Shown: positions 7,771 to 16,483, numbered from the stretch's first letter. The stretch is 64,000 bases of DNA from AC-69 sp044867345 (GCA_044867345.1 JBIOUU010000186.1:4287-68286), one strand, 5' to 3'. The notes: generated from the letters alone by a model not told the origin. Numbers and translations: made by a program.

Positions 7771-8190
7771 CTAGACCGGCTCCTTCGACACCGCCCGCAG
7801 GCGTCCCGCGATCGCCTCGAGTGTGTGGATGGCGATCGAAGGGTGCTCCTTCAGCAACCCGCGGAAGACCCATTCGGTGATGCCGAGAAGCCGGACGTCG
7901 GTGATGGCGGTGACCGTCGCCGTCCTCGGTCCGCCGTCGATGAGCGCGATCTCGCCGAAGAAGTCGCCGGGGCCAAGGATGGCCTTCTCCTTGCCCCCGA
8001 TGGTCACGCGGCACTTCCCCTCGAGGATCAGGAACAGCCCGATCCCGTGCTCGCCCTCCCGGGCGATCACGGTCCCGGCCTTGTGCCGGACCTCCTTGGC
8101 CGCCTGGGCGATGACGGCGAGCTCCCGCTTGGAGCAGCCGGAGAAGAGCGGGACCTTGGCCAGTAGCTCCGTCACGTCGTCCTTCGCCAC
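7771..8190 (-). CDS. Cyclic-nucleotide-binding-domain protein without a DNA-binding domain
   Basis: This 139-residue protein is almost entirely one CRP-like cNMP-binding domain. It begins LLAKVPLFSGCSKREL and contains the phosphate-binding cassette PGDFFGEIALIDGGPRTATV (about 85-104), whose GE and R-T-A residues fit cAMP/cGMP binding. There is no helix-turn-helix, so it is not a CRP transcription factor. It may act as a small cNMP sensor or partner. A class-III cyclase-like gene lies a few hundred bases away at 8536-10737, so a second-messenger link is possible but only inferred. Confidence 0.85.
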   Translation of the reverse strand: MAKDDVTELLAKVPLFSGCSKRELAVIAQAAKEVRHKAGTVIAREGEHGIGLFLILEGKCRVTIGGKEKAILGPGDFFGEIALIDGGPRTATVTAITDVRLLGITEWVFRGLLKEHPSIAIHTLEAIAGRLRAVSKEPV

Positions 8191-8288
8191 CCGTCGACCC
8201 CCTCACGCGGCGGCCGCGAACCGCCTGGTCCGAGCAGGCTGGGATCCTATCGCGATCGGACCGCACGGCGCGAAGGACGGCCGGCCCA

Positions 8289-8294
8289 TAGGAT
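8289..8294 (+). promoter_or_regulatory. -10 hexamer for the small membrane protein gene, leaderless arrangement
   Basis: TAGGAT, then six bases, then the GTG at 8301. The same hexamer and spacing recur before upp (21732-21737). Confidence 0.45.
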
Positions 8295-8300
8295 GAGCGC

Positions 8301-8465
8301 GTGACCGAAGGCCGCCGTTTCGCCGCGATCGTGGTGCTGTTCCTGCTCGGGTTCGCCATGGTGGCGTTGGCGAACGCCCTCGACGCGTACTGGCCCCTCT
8401 TCGTGACGCCGCTGCCGTACGCGATCATCCCCTGGCTGGTCGTCCACGCCGACGACCAGGACTGA
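8301..8465 (+). CDS. Small hydrophobic membrane protein (54 aa)
   Basis: A GTG at 8301 opens a 54-codon frame rich in Val, Leu, Ala and Phe. A first membrane helix covers about residues 7-25 (AAIVVLFLLGFAMVALANAL). A second hydrophobic patch (LPYAIIPWLVV) follows, and the end is polar (HADDQD). The preceding TAGGAT hexamer six bases before the GTG supports expression. No family is recognised. It lies between the divergent cNMP-binding gene and the downstream cyclase gene. Confidence 0.5.
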   Translation: MTEGRRFAAIVVLFLLGFAMVALANALDAYWPLFVTPLPYAIIPWLVVHADDQD

Positions 8466-8535
8466 CCACCGACTCCAGGGCCGATCGACGGCTCTCTTGA
8501 GACCGTTGTCGCCGGTCGCTACCCTGCATGGCCTC

Positions 8536-10737
8536 ATGGCCGAACGATTCAGCTGCCCCACGTGCGGGCACGAGAACGAGGCCGGCCAGCGCTTCTGCGG
8601 CTCCTGCGGCGGCCGGCTCGTGCTCACCTGCGAGGTGTGCGGGGGGGCCAACCCGCTCGACTCGAGGTTCTGCGGGAACTGCGGCGCGGACCTGCTCGCC
8701 TCGACGGCGTCGGAGCCGTCGGGGGAGGAGCGCCGTGTGATCACCGTCCTCTTCGCCGACCTGGTGGGGTTCACCTCGCGCGCGGAGCGGCTCGATCCGG
8801 AAGACGTCCGAGCCATCCTCACCCCGTATTACGCCCGGCTTCGTCAGGAGATCGAGGCGTTCGGCGGCACCGTGGAGAAGTTCATCGGTGATGCCGTGAT
8901 GGCGGTGTTCGGCGCCCCGGTGGCATACGGTGACGACCCCGAGAGGGCCGTACGCGCCGCTCTCCGGATCCGCGACACCGTCGGCGAGATGAACGTGGCC
9001 GATCCGGGACTCGACCTCCAGGTGCGGATCGCCGTCAACACCGGGGAGGCGATCGTCGCCCTCGGCGCGAGGCCACGGGACGGAGAGGCGATGGTCGCGG
9101 GCGATGTCGTCAACACGGCGGCGCGGCTGCAGACCGCGGCGCCGGTGGACACGATCCTCGTCGGGGAGGAAACGTTCCGAAGCACCAGGTCCACGGTCGA
9201 GTACGAGCAGGTCGAGCCGATCGCCGCCAAGGGCAAGCAGGCTCCCGTCCCAGCGTGGCGAGCGCTTGTCGCGGCACGCGCGCCCGGTGAGCGCAGGGCC
9301 TTGGGGGTCCCGATGATCGGTCGACAGGACGAGCTCTCGGCGCTTCGCGAGATCTGGGAGCACGTCGTCGACCACAGGTATCCGCACATCGTCACGATCT
9401 TCGGCCCGCCGGGGGTCGGGAAGTCGCGGCTCTCAGCCGAGTTCGCCGCGGCGATTGCGGCCAGCGGGGGGCAGACGATCAGGGGGCGGTCGCTCCCCTA
9501 CGGTGAGAGCGGTGCCTACGGAGCCTTCGCCCAGCAGGTCAAGCAGGTGGCCGGCATCTTCGACAACGACCCGGCTCCCGCGGCCTGGGAGAAGCTCCAT
9601 GAGTCCGTCGCGGCGTTCGTCGGGCCGGAGGAGGCGGACCAGGTTGCCTCGCACGTCGCGACGTTGCTCGGCCTCGATACGAACGGCGGACCTGCCGCAG
9701 ATCGCCACATGCTCTTCCTCTCCGCGAGACGGCTCGTGGAAGCCATCGCCGACCAATTACCGACCTTGCTCCTCTTCGAGGACCTGCACTGGGCCGACCC
9801 AAGCCTCCTCGATCTCTTGGAGCTCCTTGCCTCCCGCATCCGCGAGACGCCCTTGCTCATCCTGGCACTGGCCCGACCCGATCTCGTTGCCGACCGGCCG
9901 GGCTGGGGTGCCGGACTTCCCGCGTACACCTCGATGCCCCTCGAGCCGCTGGGGGACGAGGATTCGAAGGACCTGGCCCGGCGGCTCCTGGCCCGCGCGT
10001 CCAGCGAGACCACGGGGCCGGTCGCGGCCGAGTTGGCCGAGGCGGGTGAGGGGAATCCCCTGTTCATCGAGGAGCTGGTCGCCTCGCTCGCCGAACGAGC
10101 AACGTCCGATACGCAGGAGCTTCCCACGAGCATCCGCGGGATCGTCGCCGCTCGCCTCGACGCCCTTCCCCGCGCGGAGCGGTCGCTCCTGCTTCACGCG
10201 TCGGTGGTCGGCAAGATCTTCTGGAGCGGCGCGCTGGCGCGTTTCAGCCAGTTCGAGGACCGGCTGCCCGTGCTGCTCGATTCGCTGGAGGGACGAGACC
10301 TCATCCGACGCGAGTCGGTCTCCCGATTCCAGGGGCAGCAGCAATTCAGATTCAAGCACGTGCTGATCCGCGATGTCGCGTACGCCACTCTGCCGCGAGC
10401 CAAGCGACGCGAGGCGCACGCTTCGGTCGCTGCCTTTCTCGAGGAGGTATCGGCGGAGCGAGAATCGCCGGCGACCCTTGGCTACCACTGGCGTGAGGCC
10501 GGCGAGAACGAGCGAGCCGTCGAGTCCCTGCTCACCGCCGCCGAGCAGGCCAGTCGGGGGTGGGCCAAGGAGGAAGCCGTCAGGCTCTACAAGGAGGCGT
10601 TCGAACTCGTCCCGTCCGAGGACGAAGGGCGGCGCCGCGCGATCCGGATCCGATGGGCCGTCGCCGACCAGATGCTTTTCCACGTGCCCGATGCGGAACG
10701 GCTCGCGCGCACCCAGGATCAGCCGAGCGAGGAATAG
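8536..10737 (+). CDS. Class III adenylate/guanylate cyclase fused to AAA ATPase, with zinc ribbons; short C-terminus
   Basis: This 733-residue protein starts with two zinc ribbons, CPTCG...CGSCG and CEVCG...CGNCG, within residues 7-50. A class-III cyclase domain (about 65-240) follows with FADLVGFT, EKFIGDAVMAVFG and a VNTAARLQ stretch, which hold the metal-binding aspartates and ribose-binding asparagine. A STAND-like ATPase follows with Walker A GPPGVGKS (near 292) and Walker B LLLFEDLHWAD. Relatives usually continue into several hundred residues of TPR repeats, but here the protein stops soon after the first helices. It probably makes or senses cyclic nucleotides. TACCCT lies just upstream. 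Confidence 0.85.
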   Translation: MAERFSCPTCGHENEAGQRFCGSCGGRLVLTCEVCGGANPLDSRFCGNCGADLLASTASEPSGEERRVITVLFADLVGFTSRAERLDPEDVRAILTPYYARLRQEIEAFGGTVEKFIGDAVMAVFGAPVAYGDDPERAVRAALRIRDTVGEMNVADPGLDLQVRIAVNTGEAIVALGARPRDGEAMVAGDVVNTAARLQTAAPVDTILVGEETFRSTRSTVEYEQVEPIAAKGKQAPVPAWRALVAARAPGERRALGVPMIGRQDELSALREIWEHVVDHRYPHIVTIFGPPGVGKSRLSAEFAAAIAASGGQTIRGRSLPYGESGAYGAFAQQVKQVAGIFDNDPAPAAWEKLHESVAAFVGPEEADQVASHVATLLGLDTNGGPAADRHMLFLSARRLVEAIADQLPTLLLFEDLHWADPSLLDLLELLASRIRETPLLILALARPDLVADRPGWGAGLPAYTSMPLEPLGDEDSKDLARRLLARASSETTGPVAAELAEAGEGNPLFIEELVASLAERATSDTQELPTSIRGIVAARLDALPRAERSLLLHASVVGKIFWSGALARFSQFEDRLPVLLDSLEGRDLIRRESVSRFQGQQQFRFKHVLIRDVAYATLPRAKRREAHASVAAFLEEVSAERESPATLGYHWREAGENERAVESLLTAAEQASRGWAKEEAVRLYKEAFELVPSEDEGRRRAIRIRWAVADQMLFHVPDAERLARTQDQPSEE

Positions 10738-10743
10738 TCCGGA

Positions 10744-11025
10744 TCAGAGTGGGAAGTCGTCTGGCGTGACGTCGCCGCCTATCTCGTACACCTCATTGAC
10801 GACGTGACTGCCGAGGAGCTCGGCATGCGCGCGGACCATCTCCTCGCTGGGGGCCACGTAGACGCAGTAGGACTTCAGGGTCCCCTTCTTGTCCACGACG
10901 ACGTGGCTGTGCTCCCAGACGATCTCGGGGAATTTCTCTGCGGCGATGCGCTTGGATCTCCGGCCGATCTCGGGCATCTGGTCTTCCCCAACGTCGTATG
11001 TCCGATCGATCAGGTACTTGGGCAT
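10744..11025 (-). CDS. DUF4242 / SCO4226-like small protein
   Basis: This 93-residue protein starts MPKYLIDRTYDVGED and contains VWEHSHVVVDKKGTLKSYCVYVAPSEE-type sequence, matching the DUF4242 ferredoxin-like family. One Streptomyces member of the family is described as nickel-binding. The His-Ser-His and Cys residues in the middle could bind metal here. Function in vivo is unclear. The ATG at 11025 was preferred over a GTG or ATG seven codons upstream because the fold starts there; a G-rich stretch precedes it. It is convergent with the cyclase/ATPase gene, six bases apart. Confidence 0.75.
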   Translation of the reverse strand: MPKYLIDRTYDVGEDQMPEIGRRSKRIAAEKFPEIVWEHSHVVVDKKGTLKSYCVYVAPSEEMVRAHAELLGSHVVNEVYEIGGDVTPDDFPL

Positions 11026-11168
11026 CTTGCCTCGCCCCTTCCGCAAGGACTCGCTCTCCGAGGATTGTATACCGAGTGGTCAGGGCCCCGATGTGCCCTC
11101 GCGATTCGGCCCGTCTCCTTAGCCGCTACGGGAGTAGCATGCACCCGGAGCAGGGGAAGGAGGTCACC

Positions 11169-11798
11169 ATGCATGACGTGGAGGATCCCAGGAGGGAGGG
11201 GTACACGCCGCCGTGGGGCGGCGCGCCGGAGGCGCCCCCCGAGCCGGCGCCACCACCGGCGCCGTCGGCAGAGCCACCTCGGGAGAGCACGTGGGATTCC
11301 GTCGATCGGGTGGCGGAGCGGGCAGGGGAGATGGTCGGGTCGGGTACGGCAGAGGCCAAGAAGGTCGTGAAGCGGGCCCGCACCACCGGGAAGAAGGTGA
11401 CCACGCGGGCACGGGGGGCGGCGAAGAAGGCCGTCCGCAAGGCGAAGTCCTCGGCGAAGAAGGCCACCACCAGGGGGAAGAAGGCCGCGACCCGCAGGCG
11501 CACGACCGGCAAGAAGGTGACGAGGCGGGCCAGAGCGACCGGCAAGAAGGCCACCACCCGAGCCAGGGCCGGAGCCAAGAAGGTCACCAGACGGGCCCGC
11601 TCCACCGGCAAGAAGGCCACCACCCGAGCCAGAACCGGAGCCAAGAAGGTCACCAGGCGGGCCCGCTCCACCGGCAAGAAGGCCACCACCCGGGCCAGGG
11701 CCGTGGCGAAGAGGGCGACGGGCCGTAGGAAGACCGCGGCCCGCAAGTCGAGTGGGCGCAAATCGACGACCCGGAGGAAGTCGGCGGCTCGCCGATAG
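11169..11798 (+). CDS. Histone H1-like Lys/Arg/Ala/Thr-rich DNA-binding protein
   Basis: This 209-residue protein has an acidic/Pro-rich N-terminus (1-55) followed by about 150 residues made almost wholly of Lys, Arg, Ala, Thr, Gly and Ser. The core repeats units like KKVTRRARSTGKKATTRARTGA. It resembles the basic tails of actinobacterial HupB and histone H1-like proteins and should bind DNA or RNA non-specifically and compact the nucleoid. The ATG at 11169 is preceded by GGAAGGAGG five bases upstream; an in-frame ATG at 11139 lacks such a site. There is no HU fold. A hairpin terminator follows the stop. Confidence 0.8.
   Translation: MHDVEDPRREGYTPPWGGAPEAPPEPAPPPAPSAEPPRESTWDSVDRVAERAGEMVGSGTAEAKKVVKRARTTGKKVTTRARGAAKKAVRKAKSSAKKATTRGKKAATRRRTTGKKVTRRARATGKKATTRARAGAKKVTRRARSTGKKATTRARTGAKKVTRRARSTGKKATTRARAVAKRATGRRKTAARKSSGRKSTTRRKSAARR
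11511..11708 (+). repeat. Three tandem 66-bp in-frame repeats in the histone-like gene
   Basis: Units start at 11511, 11577 and 11643, each encoding 22 residues of the pattern KKVTRRARxTGKKATTRAR. Units 2 and 3 are nearly identical at the DNA level, indicating recent duplication and likely copy-number variation between strains. Confidence 0.85.
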
Positions 11799-11815
11799 GA
11801 GTAGCTGAGAAACAC

Positions 11816-11848
11816 GTGAGCGGCCCGCCGAAGGCGGGCCCGCTCACC
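11816..11848. terminator. Bidirectional hairpin terminator
   Basis: GTGAGCGGCCCGCC pairs with GGCGGGCCCGCTCAC around a GAA loop, leaving one bulged base. It lies between the plus-strand histone-like gene and the minus-strand tRNA and could end both transcripts. Confidence 0.65.
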
Positions 11849-11853
11849 CTTGT

Positions 11854-11927
11854 CGCGGGGACGGGATTTGAACCCGTGACCTCTGGGTTATGAGCCCAGC
11901 GAGCTACCGGACTGCTCCACCCCGCAG
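11854..11927 (-). tRNA. Initiator tRNA-Met (CAU anticodon)
   Basis: Read on the minus strand, the 74 bases fold as a complete cloverleaf. The D stem is GAGC/GCTC, the anticodon arm is CTGGG-CTCATAA-CCCAG, the T stem is ACGGG/CCCGT and the discriminator is A. The three consecutive G:C pairs flanking the CAU loop are the initiator hallmark. The 5' base is U opposite G72, a weak end pair instead of a Watson-Crick pair, also consistent with an initiator. CCA is not encoded. It seems to be a single-copy gene with no adjacent tRNAs. Confidence 0.92.
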
Positions 11928-12038
11928 AGGGATGCTAGCAACCTCCATAGCGAGCGCCAAGCCCATCGACTCGGCCACAAGTCTCGAACCTTCACACATC
12001 GTTAACCCGGTGGGGGCTTCGTCCCCGATCGCGGCCCG

Positions 12039-12044
12039 TAGTCT
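12039..12044 (+). promoter_or_regulatory. -10 hexamer for mgsA, leaderless arrangement
   Basis: TAGTCT, then seven bases, then the ATG at 12052. No ribosome binding site is visible. Confidence 0.4.
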
Positions 12045-12051
12045 CGAAGAC

Positions 12052-12513
12052 ATGGACCGACCGATCGGCATCCCCGTCAACCCGAACGACGAGTCGCCCC
12101 GCAAGGCGGTGCTCGCGCTCGTGGCCCACGACGAGAAGAAGGACGACCTCCTGCGCCTGGCCAAGCGGTATCGCTCGAGCCTGGCCCGGCTGCACCTGCT
12201 GGCCACTGCCCACACTGGGACCGTGCTCTCGGAGGAGATCGGCCTTCCCGTCGAGCGTTTCCGGAGCGGGCCCGAAGGTGGCGACATCCAGATCGGCGCT
12301 CGGATCGTTCAGGGCGACGTGGACGCCGTCGTGTTCCTCCGCGATCCCCTGACCGCCCATCCCCACGAGCCGGACATCCAGGCGCTCCTCAAGGTCTGCG
12401 ACGTGCACGGGGTGCCGGTGGCCACCAACCTCGCGTCGGCCGAGATCCTGCTCCGGTCGCTCTCGCAGGCCATCTGGTGGGGGCGGGACGCCGCGGCCGC
12501 GTCCCACGCCTAG
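12052..12513 (+). CDS. mgsA: Methylglyoxal synthase
   Basis: This 153-residue enzyme converts dihydroxyacetone phosphate to methylglyoxal and phosphate, a bypass that relieves sugar-phosphate stress. The family core is present: VAHDEKK near the N-terminus, SGPEGGDIQIGARI with the catalytic Asp in the GGD motif, and VVFLRDPLTAHPHEPDI with the second conserved Asp. It ends with the expected VPVATNLASAE segment. The ATG at 12052 gives the normal family length. A dihydroxyacetone/glycerol kinase cluster lies at 59-63 kb, so DHAP overflow is a plausible but inferred context. Confidence 0.92.
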   Translation: MDRPIGIPVNPNDESPRKAVLALVAHDEKKDDLLRLAKRYRSSLARLHLLATAHTGTVLSEEIGLPVERFRSGPEGGDIQIGARIVQGDVDAVVFLRDPLTAHPHEPDIQALLKVCDVHGVPVATNLASAEILLRSLSQAIWWGRDAAAASHA

Positions 12514-12536
12514 GCGCCGGCTCTCCTTCCTTCAGC

Positions 12537-15431
12537 TCAGCCCGACGGGCTCGCCGTGGGCGACGCGCTGGGCGTCACAGACGGTGAAGGTGACGGTGAG
12601 CCCGTACTGCTCCTCGAAACCAACTGCTCGGCCCGACGGATGGCGGCCTGGGCTGCGTTCACCTCGGCCTGGTAGGTCGCGAGGTTCCCCGCCTTCAGCG
12701 CCGCGTCGGCCGCGGCGAAGTGGTTCAAGGCCTGTTGCAGCAGTTGCGCGATCTGCCGCTGGACGTTTCCCCCAGGCGTCGGCCCGCCGCCGCCCGGTGG
12801 CGGCACGACGGTCGCGCCGAACGAGTCGTTCAGCGCCTCCGTCAGCGTGCTCCCCAGACCGACGTCGCCGCCGTTCGTTACCAGGACTCGCTTCAGCTCG
12901 GGGATGGCGGTCTCCTGCGCGGACCGGACGTAGACGGGCTCCACGTACAGCAGGCCGGTCCCGATGGGGATGATCAGGAAGTCCCCGAACCTGATCTCCG
13001 AGCCGCTCTGGCCGAACAGGGTCTGGTCGGCGGAGAACCTGGGGTCCTGGCGCATCCGGGCGAACACCTGCGACGGCCCGTCCACGTTCTGGCCCGGGGG
13101 GAACTCGTACGCGACGATCTTCCCGTAATCCGGACCTGCATCGGACTTGGCCGCCATCCAGGCCACCACGTTCTGTCGCCCCTCGGGGTTGAACGGCAGG
13201 ACCAGGACGAACGATTCCTCCGCGTCACCGGGGAGGCGCAAGAGTAGGTAGTACGGGCGCATCGGGACGTTCACGTTGCTGTTCGTGTTCGCCGGGATCG
13301 TGGGATCGAACGGCACCTGCCAGAAGTCCTGCTTCTGGTAGAAGACGCTCGCATCCGTGACGTGATAGTTGGCGAACTGGTAGGCCTGCACCTGGAACAG
13401 GTTCTCCGGGTAGCGGAAGTGGGCGGCCAGCTCCGCGGGGGCCTGATCGATCGGCGTGAACAGATCGGGAAAGGCGTTCTCCCACACCTTGATGATCGGG
13501 TCCGTCGCGTCGGCAACGTAATAGGTCATCGTGCCGTCGTACGCGTCCACGACCACCTTGACGGAGTTGCGCACGTAGTTCGCCGCACCGTGCAGCCCGC
13601 TCTGGCCGGCGTCGAGCGGGGTGGCCTGGTCCAGGGGGACCTCCTGCGAGTACGGGTAGCCGTCCGTCGTGGTGTAGGCGTCCCAGATCCACTTCACCCG
13701 GCCGCCGACGATCGCCGCGTACGGGTCGGAGTCGAACGTGAGGAACGGGGCGGCCTTCGGCACGCGGTCCTGGATGTCCCGGAAGATCAGGATCCGCGAG
13801 TTGTCCTGGATGAGCCCGGAGATCAACAGGTTGACGTCGCGGAACCGCCAGGCGAACAGGGCGCGCTTGAGGAACCCGCCGATGGGGATGCCCCCCTTCC
13901 CCTGGTACGTGCTTGAGACCTGCTGGCTGCTGCCTTCGGTGGAGGCATAGTCGAGCTCCTTGGTCCCCGTGTCGACCACGACGAACGGCGCGCCGGCCCG
14001 ATTCTCCCCGTAGTAGATCCGAGGCTGCACGTCCAGGGGCGGCTGCCCCACCGGCGGGATGTCCGACAGCGTGAACTGCGGCGCGCCCTCGGCGGTGGCT
14101 GTGTTCACCGGCGCCGCGACGGCGCCGAAGCCATGGGTATACACCAGGTGCTTGTTCTGCCACGTGGCGCCGCCACCGGGGATGGAGTCCTGGTTGACCT
14201 CACGGGCCGACAGCATGACGACCCGTCTCTCGCCGTTCAGGTCGTACCGGTCGACGTCGACGTCCTGGAACACGTAGTACTGGCGGATCCGTTGGAGGGA
14301 TTCGTAGTTCTCCCGGAGGATGTCCGGTCGCCACAGCCGGATGTTGGACACGGTCGCATCGTTCCCCTCGACCTGTTGCGGCGCCACGGTGGCCGACACG
14401 GGACGCGGTTGCGCCTGGATCGTGTCGAGGCCGAACGCCGCGCGGGTGGCGGCGATGTTGCGGTCGATGTACAGGCGCTCGCGTTGGAGCTCCTGCGGGC
14501 CAACCTGGAACCGCTGGACGAACGCCGGATACGCGGCGCCGGCAGTGATCGACACCAGCGCAAGCAAGCCGAGGGCGATGACGGGGATGGCCCAACCCCG
14601 CATCCGGATGTTCACCAGGAACAGGATCGCGCACGCGACGGCGATGAACGTCAGGATGCGAAGCGCCGGAAGCTGCGCTTTCACGTCGGTGAACGAGGCA
14701 CCTTCCACGACCCCGCGTCGGGACGTGAGCAGGTCGAACGTTCCGAGGTAGTACCCCCACGCCTTCGTCAGCACGATGATCCCGAGCAGGACCGACAGGT
14801 GCGCCTTGACCTGGGGCGTGACCTTCTCGGTGAACGCGGGGGCCTGGGGTCGGATCCCCCCCCACAGGTAGTGGGCGACGGCCGTGATGAAGGTGATCCC
14901 CACGAGCGAGGAGAAGAGCCACCCCTGCACGAACTCAAGCCAGGGAAGGCCGAACACGTAGAACGCCGGATCCCGGTGGAACACGGGATCCGTCGAGCCG
15001 AACGTGACGCCGGAGGAGTTGCGCCACAACAGGAAGGTTCTCCATTGCGTGGTCACGCCCAAGCCGACGAACAGTGCGATGACGCCCGCGATGACCGGCA
15101 GCAGCCACCAGGCGTAGGGCTCGAACGCCAGCCGGTACCGCTCGATCACCTCTTGCTCGGGGCCTATGGCCCGGTAGCTCGGCGTGAGGAGCCGGACGAT
15201 CAGCAGGTTCGCGTACAGGATGGCGAAGAACGCGGCCCCGAAGATGAGGCCGAGGGCGATCTTCGTCCGAAGGATCGTCCAGAAGACCTGGCTGAAACCT
15301 ACCTCTCGGAACCACAACAGATCGACGAAGAAGCCGGAAAGGGCAGTGAAGCCAGCAAGGAGCAACACCAGCGCGACCCCGGCGATGATCAGCCACCGCC
15401 GCCCGCGTCCGGCTTGGACGACGCGCGCCAC
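12537..15431 (-). CDS. UPF0182 family large membrane protein
   Basis: This 964-residue protein starts with about seven membrane helices in the first 320 residues (for example near 13-32, 58-80, 110-130 and 165-190). A large exported domain follows that contains the family's conserved Tyr/Pro-rich stretches, then an Ala-rich helix, then a Ser/Pro tail typical of actinobacteria. It is the standard UPF0182 architecture; function is unknown. The GTG at 15431 has a GAAAGGA site about nine bases upstream. It lies downstream of the PDZ/Lon-like protease gene on the same strand, an arrangement conserved across actinobacteria, so the two may act together at the membrane. Confidence 0.92.
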   Translation of the reverse strand: MARVVQAGRGRRWLIIAGVALVLLLAGFTALSGFFVDLLWFREVGFSQVFWTILRTKIALGLIFGAAFFAILYANLLIVRLLTPSYRAIGPEQEVIERYRLAFEPYAWWLLPVIAGVIALFVGLGVTTQWRTFLLWRNSSGVTFGSTDPVFHRDPAFYVFGLPWLEFVQGWLFSSLVGITFITAVAHYLWGGIRPQAPAFTEKVTPQVKAHLSVLLGIIVLTKAWGYYLGTFDLLTSRRGVVEGASFTDVKAQLPALRILTFIAVACAILFLVNIRMRGWAIPVIALGLLALVSITAGAAYPAFVQRFQVGPQELQRERLYIDRNIAATRAAFGLDTIQAQPRPVSATVAPQQVEGNDATVSNIRLWRPDILRENYESLQRIRQYYVFQDVDVDRYDLNGERRVVMLSAREVNQDSIPGGGATWQNKHLVYTHGFGAVAAPVNTATAEGAPQFTLSDIPPVGQPPLDVQPRIYYGENRAGAPFVVVDTGTKELDYASTEGSSQQVSSTYQGKGGIPIGGFLKRALFAWRFRDVNLLISGLIQDNSRILIFRDIQDRVPKAAPFLTFDSDPYAAIVGGRVKWIWDAYTTTDGYPYSQEVPLDQATPLDAGQSGLHGAANYVRNSVKVVVDAYDGTMTYYVADATDPIIKVWENAFPDLFTPIDQAPAELAAHFRYPENLFQVQAYQFANYHVTDASVFYQKQDFWQVPFDPTIPANTNSNVNVPMRPYYLLLRLPGDAEESFVLVLPFNPEGRQNVVAWMAAKSDAGPDYGKIVAYEFPPGQNVDGPSQVFARMRQDPRFSADQTLFGQSGSEIRFGDFLIIPIGTGLLYVEPVYVRSAQETAIPELKRVLVTNGGDVGLGSTLTEALNDSFGATVVPPPGGGGPTPGGNVQRQIAQLLQQALNHFAAADAALKAGNLATYQAEVNAAQAAIRRAEQLVSRSSTGSPSPSPSVTPSASPTASPSG

Positions 15432-15496
15432 ACGGGTCCTTTCGGTTCCGGGAAACGCGTCAGCCTATCATCGGGGCTTCGGTCGGGCGGACCCGG

Positions 15497-16483
15497 TCAC
15501 GATCCCTTCCCCAGGTAGTCCAACGCATCCTGGAACGACGACACGGGCACGAGATCCATGCCGTCGCCTCCCGCCGCTTTCGCCGCCACGAGGTTACCTT
15601 CGGGCACGAGGAACACCGACGCTCCGGCATGCTCGGCGGCCACGACCTTCTCCTCGATGCCGCCGATGGGATAGACCGTGCCATCCAACCCGATCTGTCC
15701 GGTCCCGGCGATGGTCCGGTCGCCTGTCAGATCGCCCGGGGTGAGGAGGTCGTACAGCCCCAGGGCCCACATCAGCCCCGCCGACGGACCCCCGACGTCG
15801 CCACTCTCGATCCGTACCCCGAACGGGAAGTTCGAGATGAGCGACACCCCGACCAGGGGCTCGTCTCTTCCGCCACAGGGCGCCCTGCGGAGGTCCACGC
15901 GGTGCTGCTCTCCACCAGCTCTGATCTCGAACGTGAGCGTCGACCCTGAGGGTGCGGATTCGATGAGCCTGCTGGCTTGGGCCGCCCCTCCGATGGTTTG
16001 GCCGTCGATCGCCTTGATGAGGTCACCGGGGTAGAGCACCCCGTCGGCCGCGCAGCCGGCGACCACGCCCTCGACCAACGCCCCGGGGCGGTGTTCCTTG
16101 GGGTAGCCGGTGAGATCCGACAGCGCCACGGAGGTCGCGTCGAGCTTGCTCTGGTCCATCTGCGAGATGGCCCGCTGGTGCTCTTCGGTCTTGGTCTCCC
16201 CCGGTGTGAACAGGTCCGACCTGGGTACGACAGCCTGGTCCGGGTCGAGCCAGGCGAGGAGCGCACCGAGTGCCGTGAGCTGCCGGAACCGTACGGAGGT
16301 CATCACGAAGCGGCCAGAAGATCCGTACTCGGGATGGCCGGTCACCTGGATGAGCGGCAGGACCTCTCGTGCGGGGCCCGGACCCAGCGAGTACAGCGGG
16401 AGCCAGACCGTGCCGGACAGCACGAATGCGGCGACCAGCGACAGGACCAGGCCGATCTTGATGAGGCGCTTCGCGGGCGGCAT
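15497..16483 (-). CDS. Membrane-anchored PDZ/Lon-like (S16) protease, YlbL type
   Basis: This 328-residue protein has an N-terminal membrane anchor (about 9-30), a PDZ domain (about 130-205, with the VVAGCAADGVLYPGDLIKAIDGQ loop) and a C-terminal Lon-type proteolytic domain. The catalytic Ser234 lies in GGPSAGL and Lys279 in GIEEKVVAA, the Ser-Lys dyad. There is no ATPase domain, as expected for this extracellular-facing family. The substrate is unknown. TAGCAT lies eight bases before the ATG at 16483. The UPF0182 gene follows on the same strand 65 bases later. Confidence 0.93.
   Translation of the reverse strand: MPPAKRLIKIGLVLSLVAAFVLSGTVWLPLYSLGPGPAREVLPLIQVTGHPEYGSSGRFVMTSVRFRQLTALGALLAWLDPDQAVVPRSDLFTPGETKTEEHQRAISQMDQSKLDATSVALSDLTGYPKEHRPGALVEGVVAGCAADGVLYPGDLIKAIDGQTIGGAAQASRLIESAPSGSTLTFEIRAGGEQHRVDLRRAPCGGRDEPLVGVSLISNFPFGVRIESGDVGGPSAGLMWALGLYDLLTPGDLTGDRTIAGTGQIGLDGTVYPIGGIEEKVVAAEHAGASVFLVPEGNLVAAKAAGGDGMDLVPVSSFQDALDYLGKGS

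Noticed and set aside
11511..11708. Tandem direct repeats as a CRISPR or satellite
   Set aside because: The units are 66 bp, contiguous, in frame and encode Lys/Arg-rich peptide, so they are coding repeats without spacers.
12537..15431. Possible second gene inside UPF0182
   Set aside because: The frame is unbroken with family-like layout from the membrane helices to the Ser/Pro tail; the shorter alternative frames are shadows.
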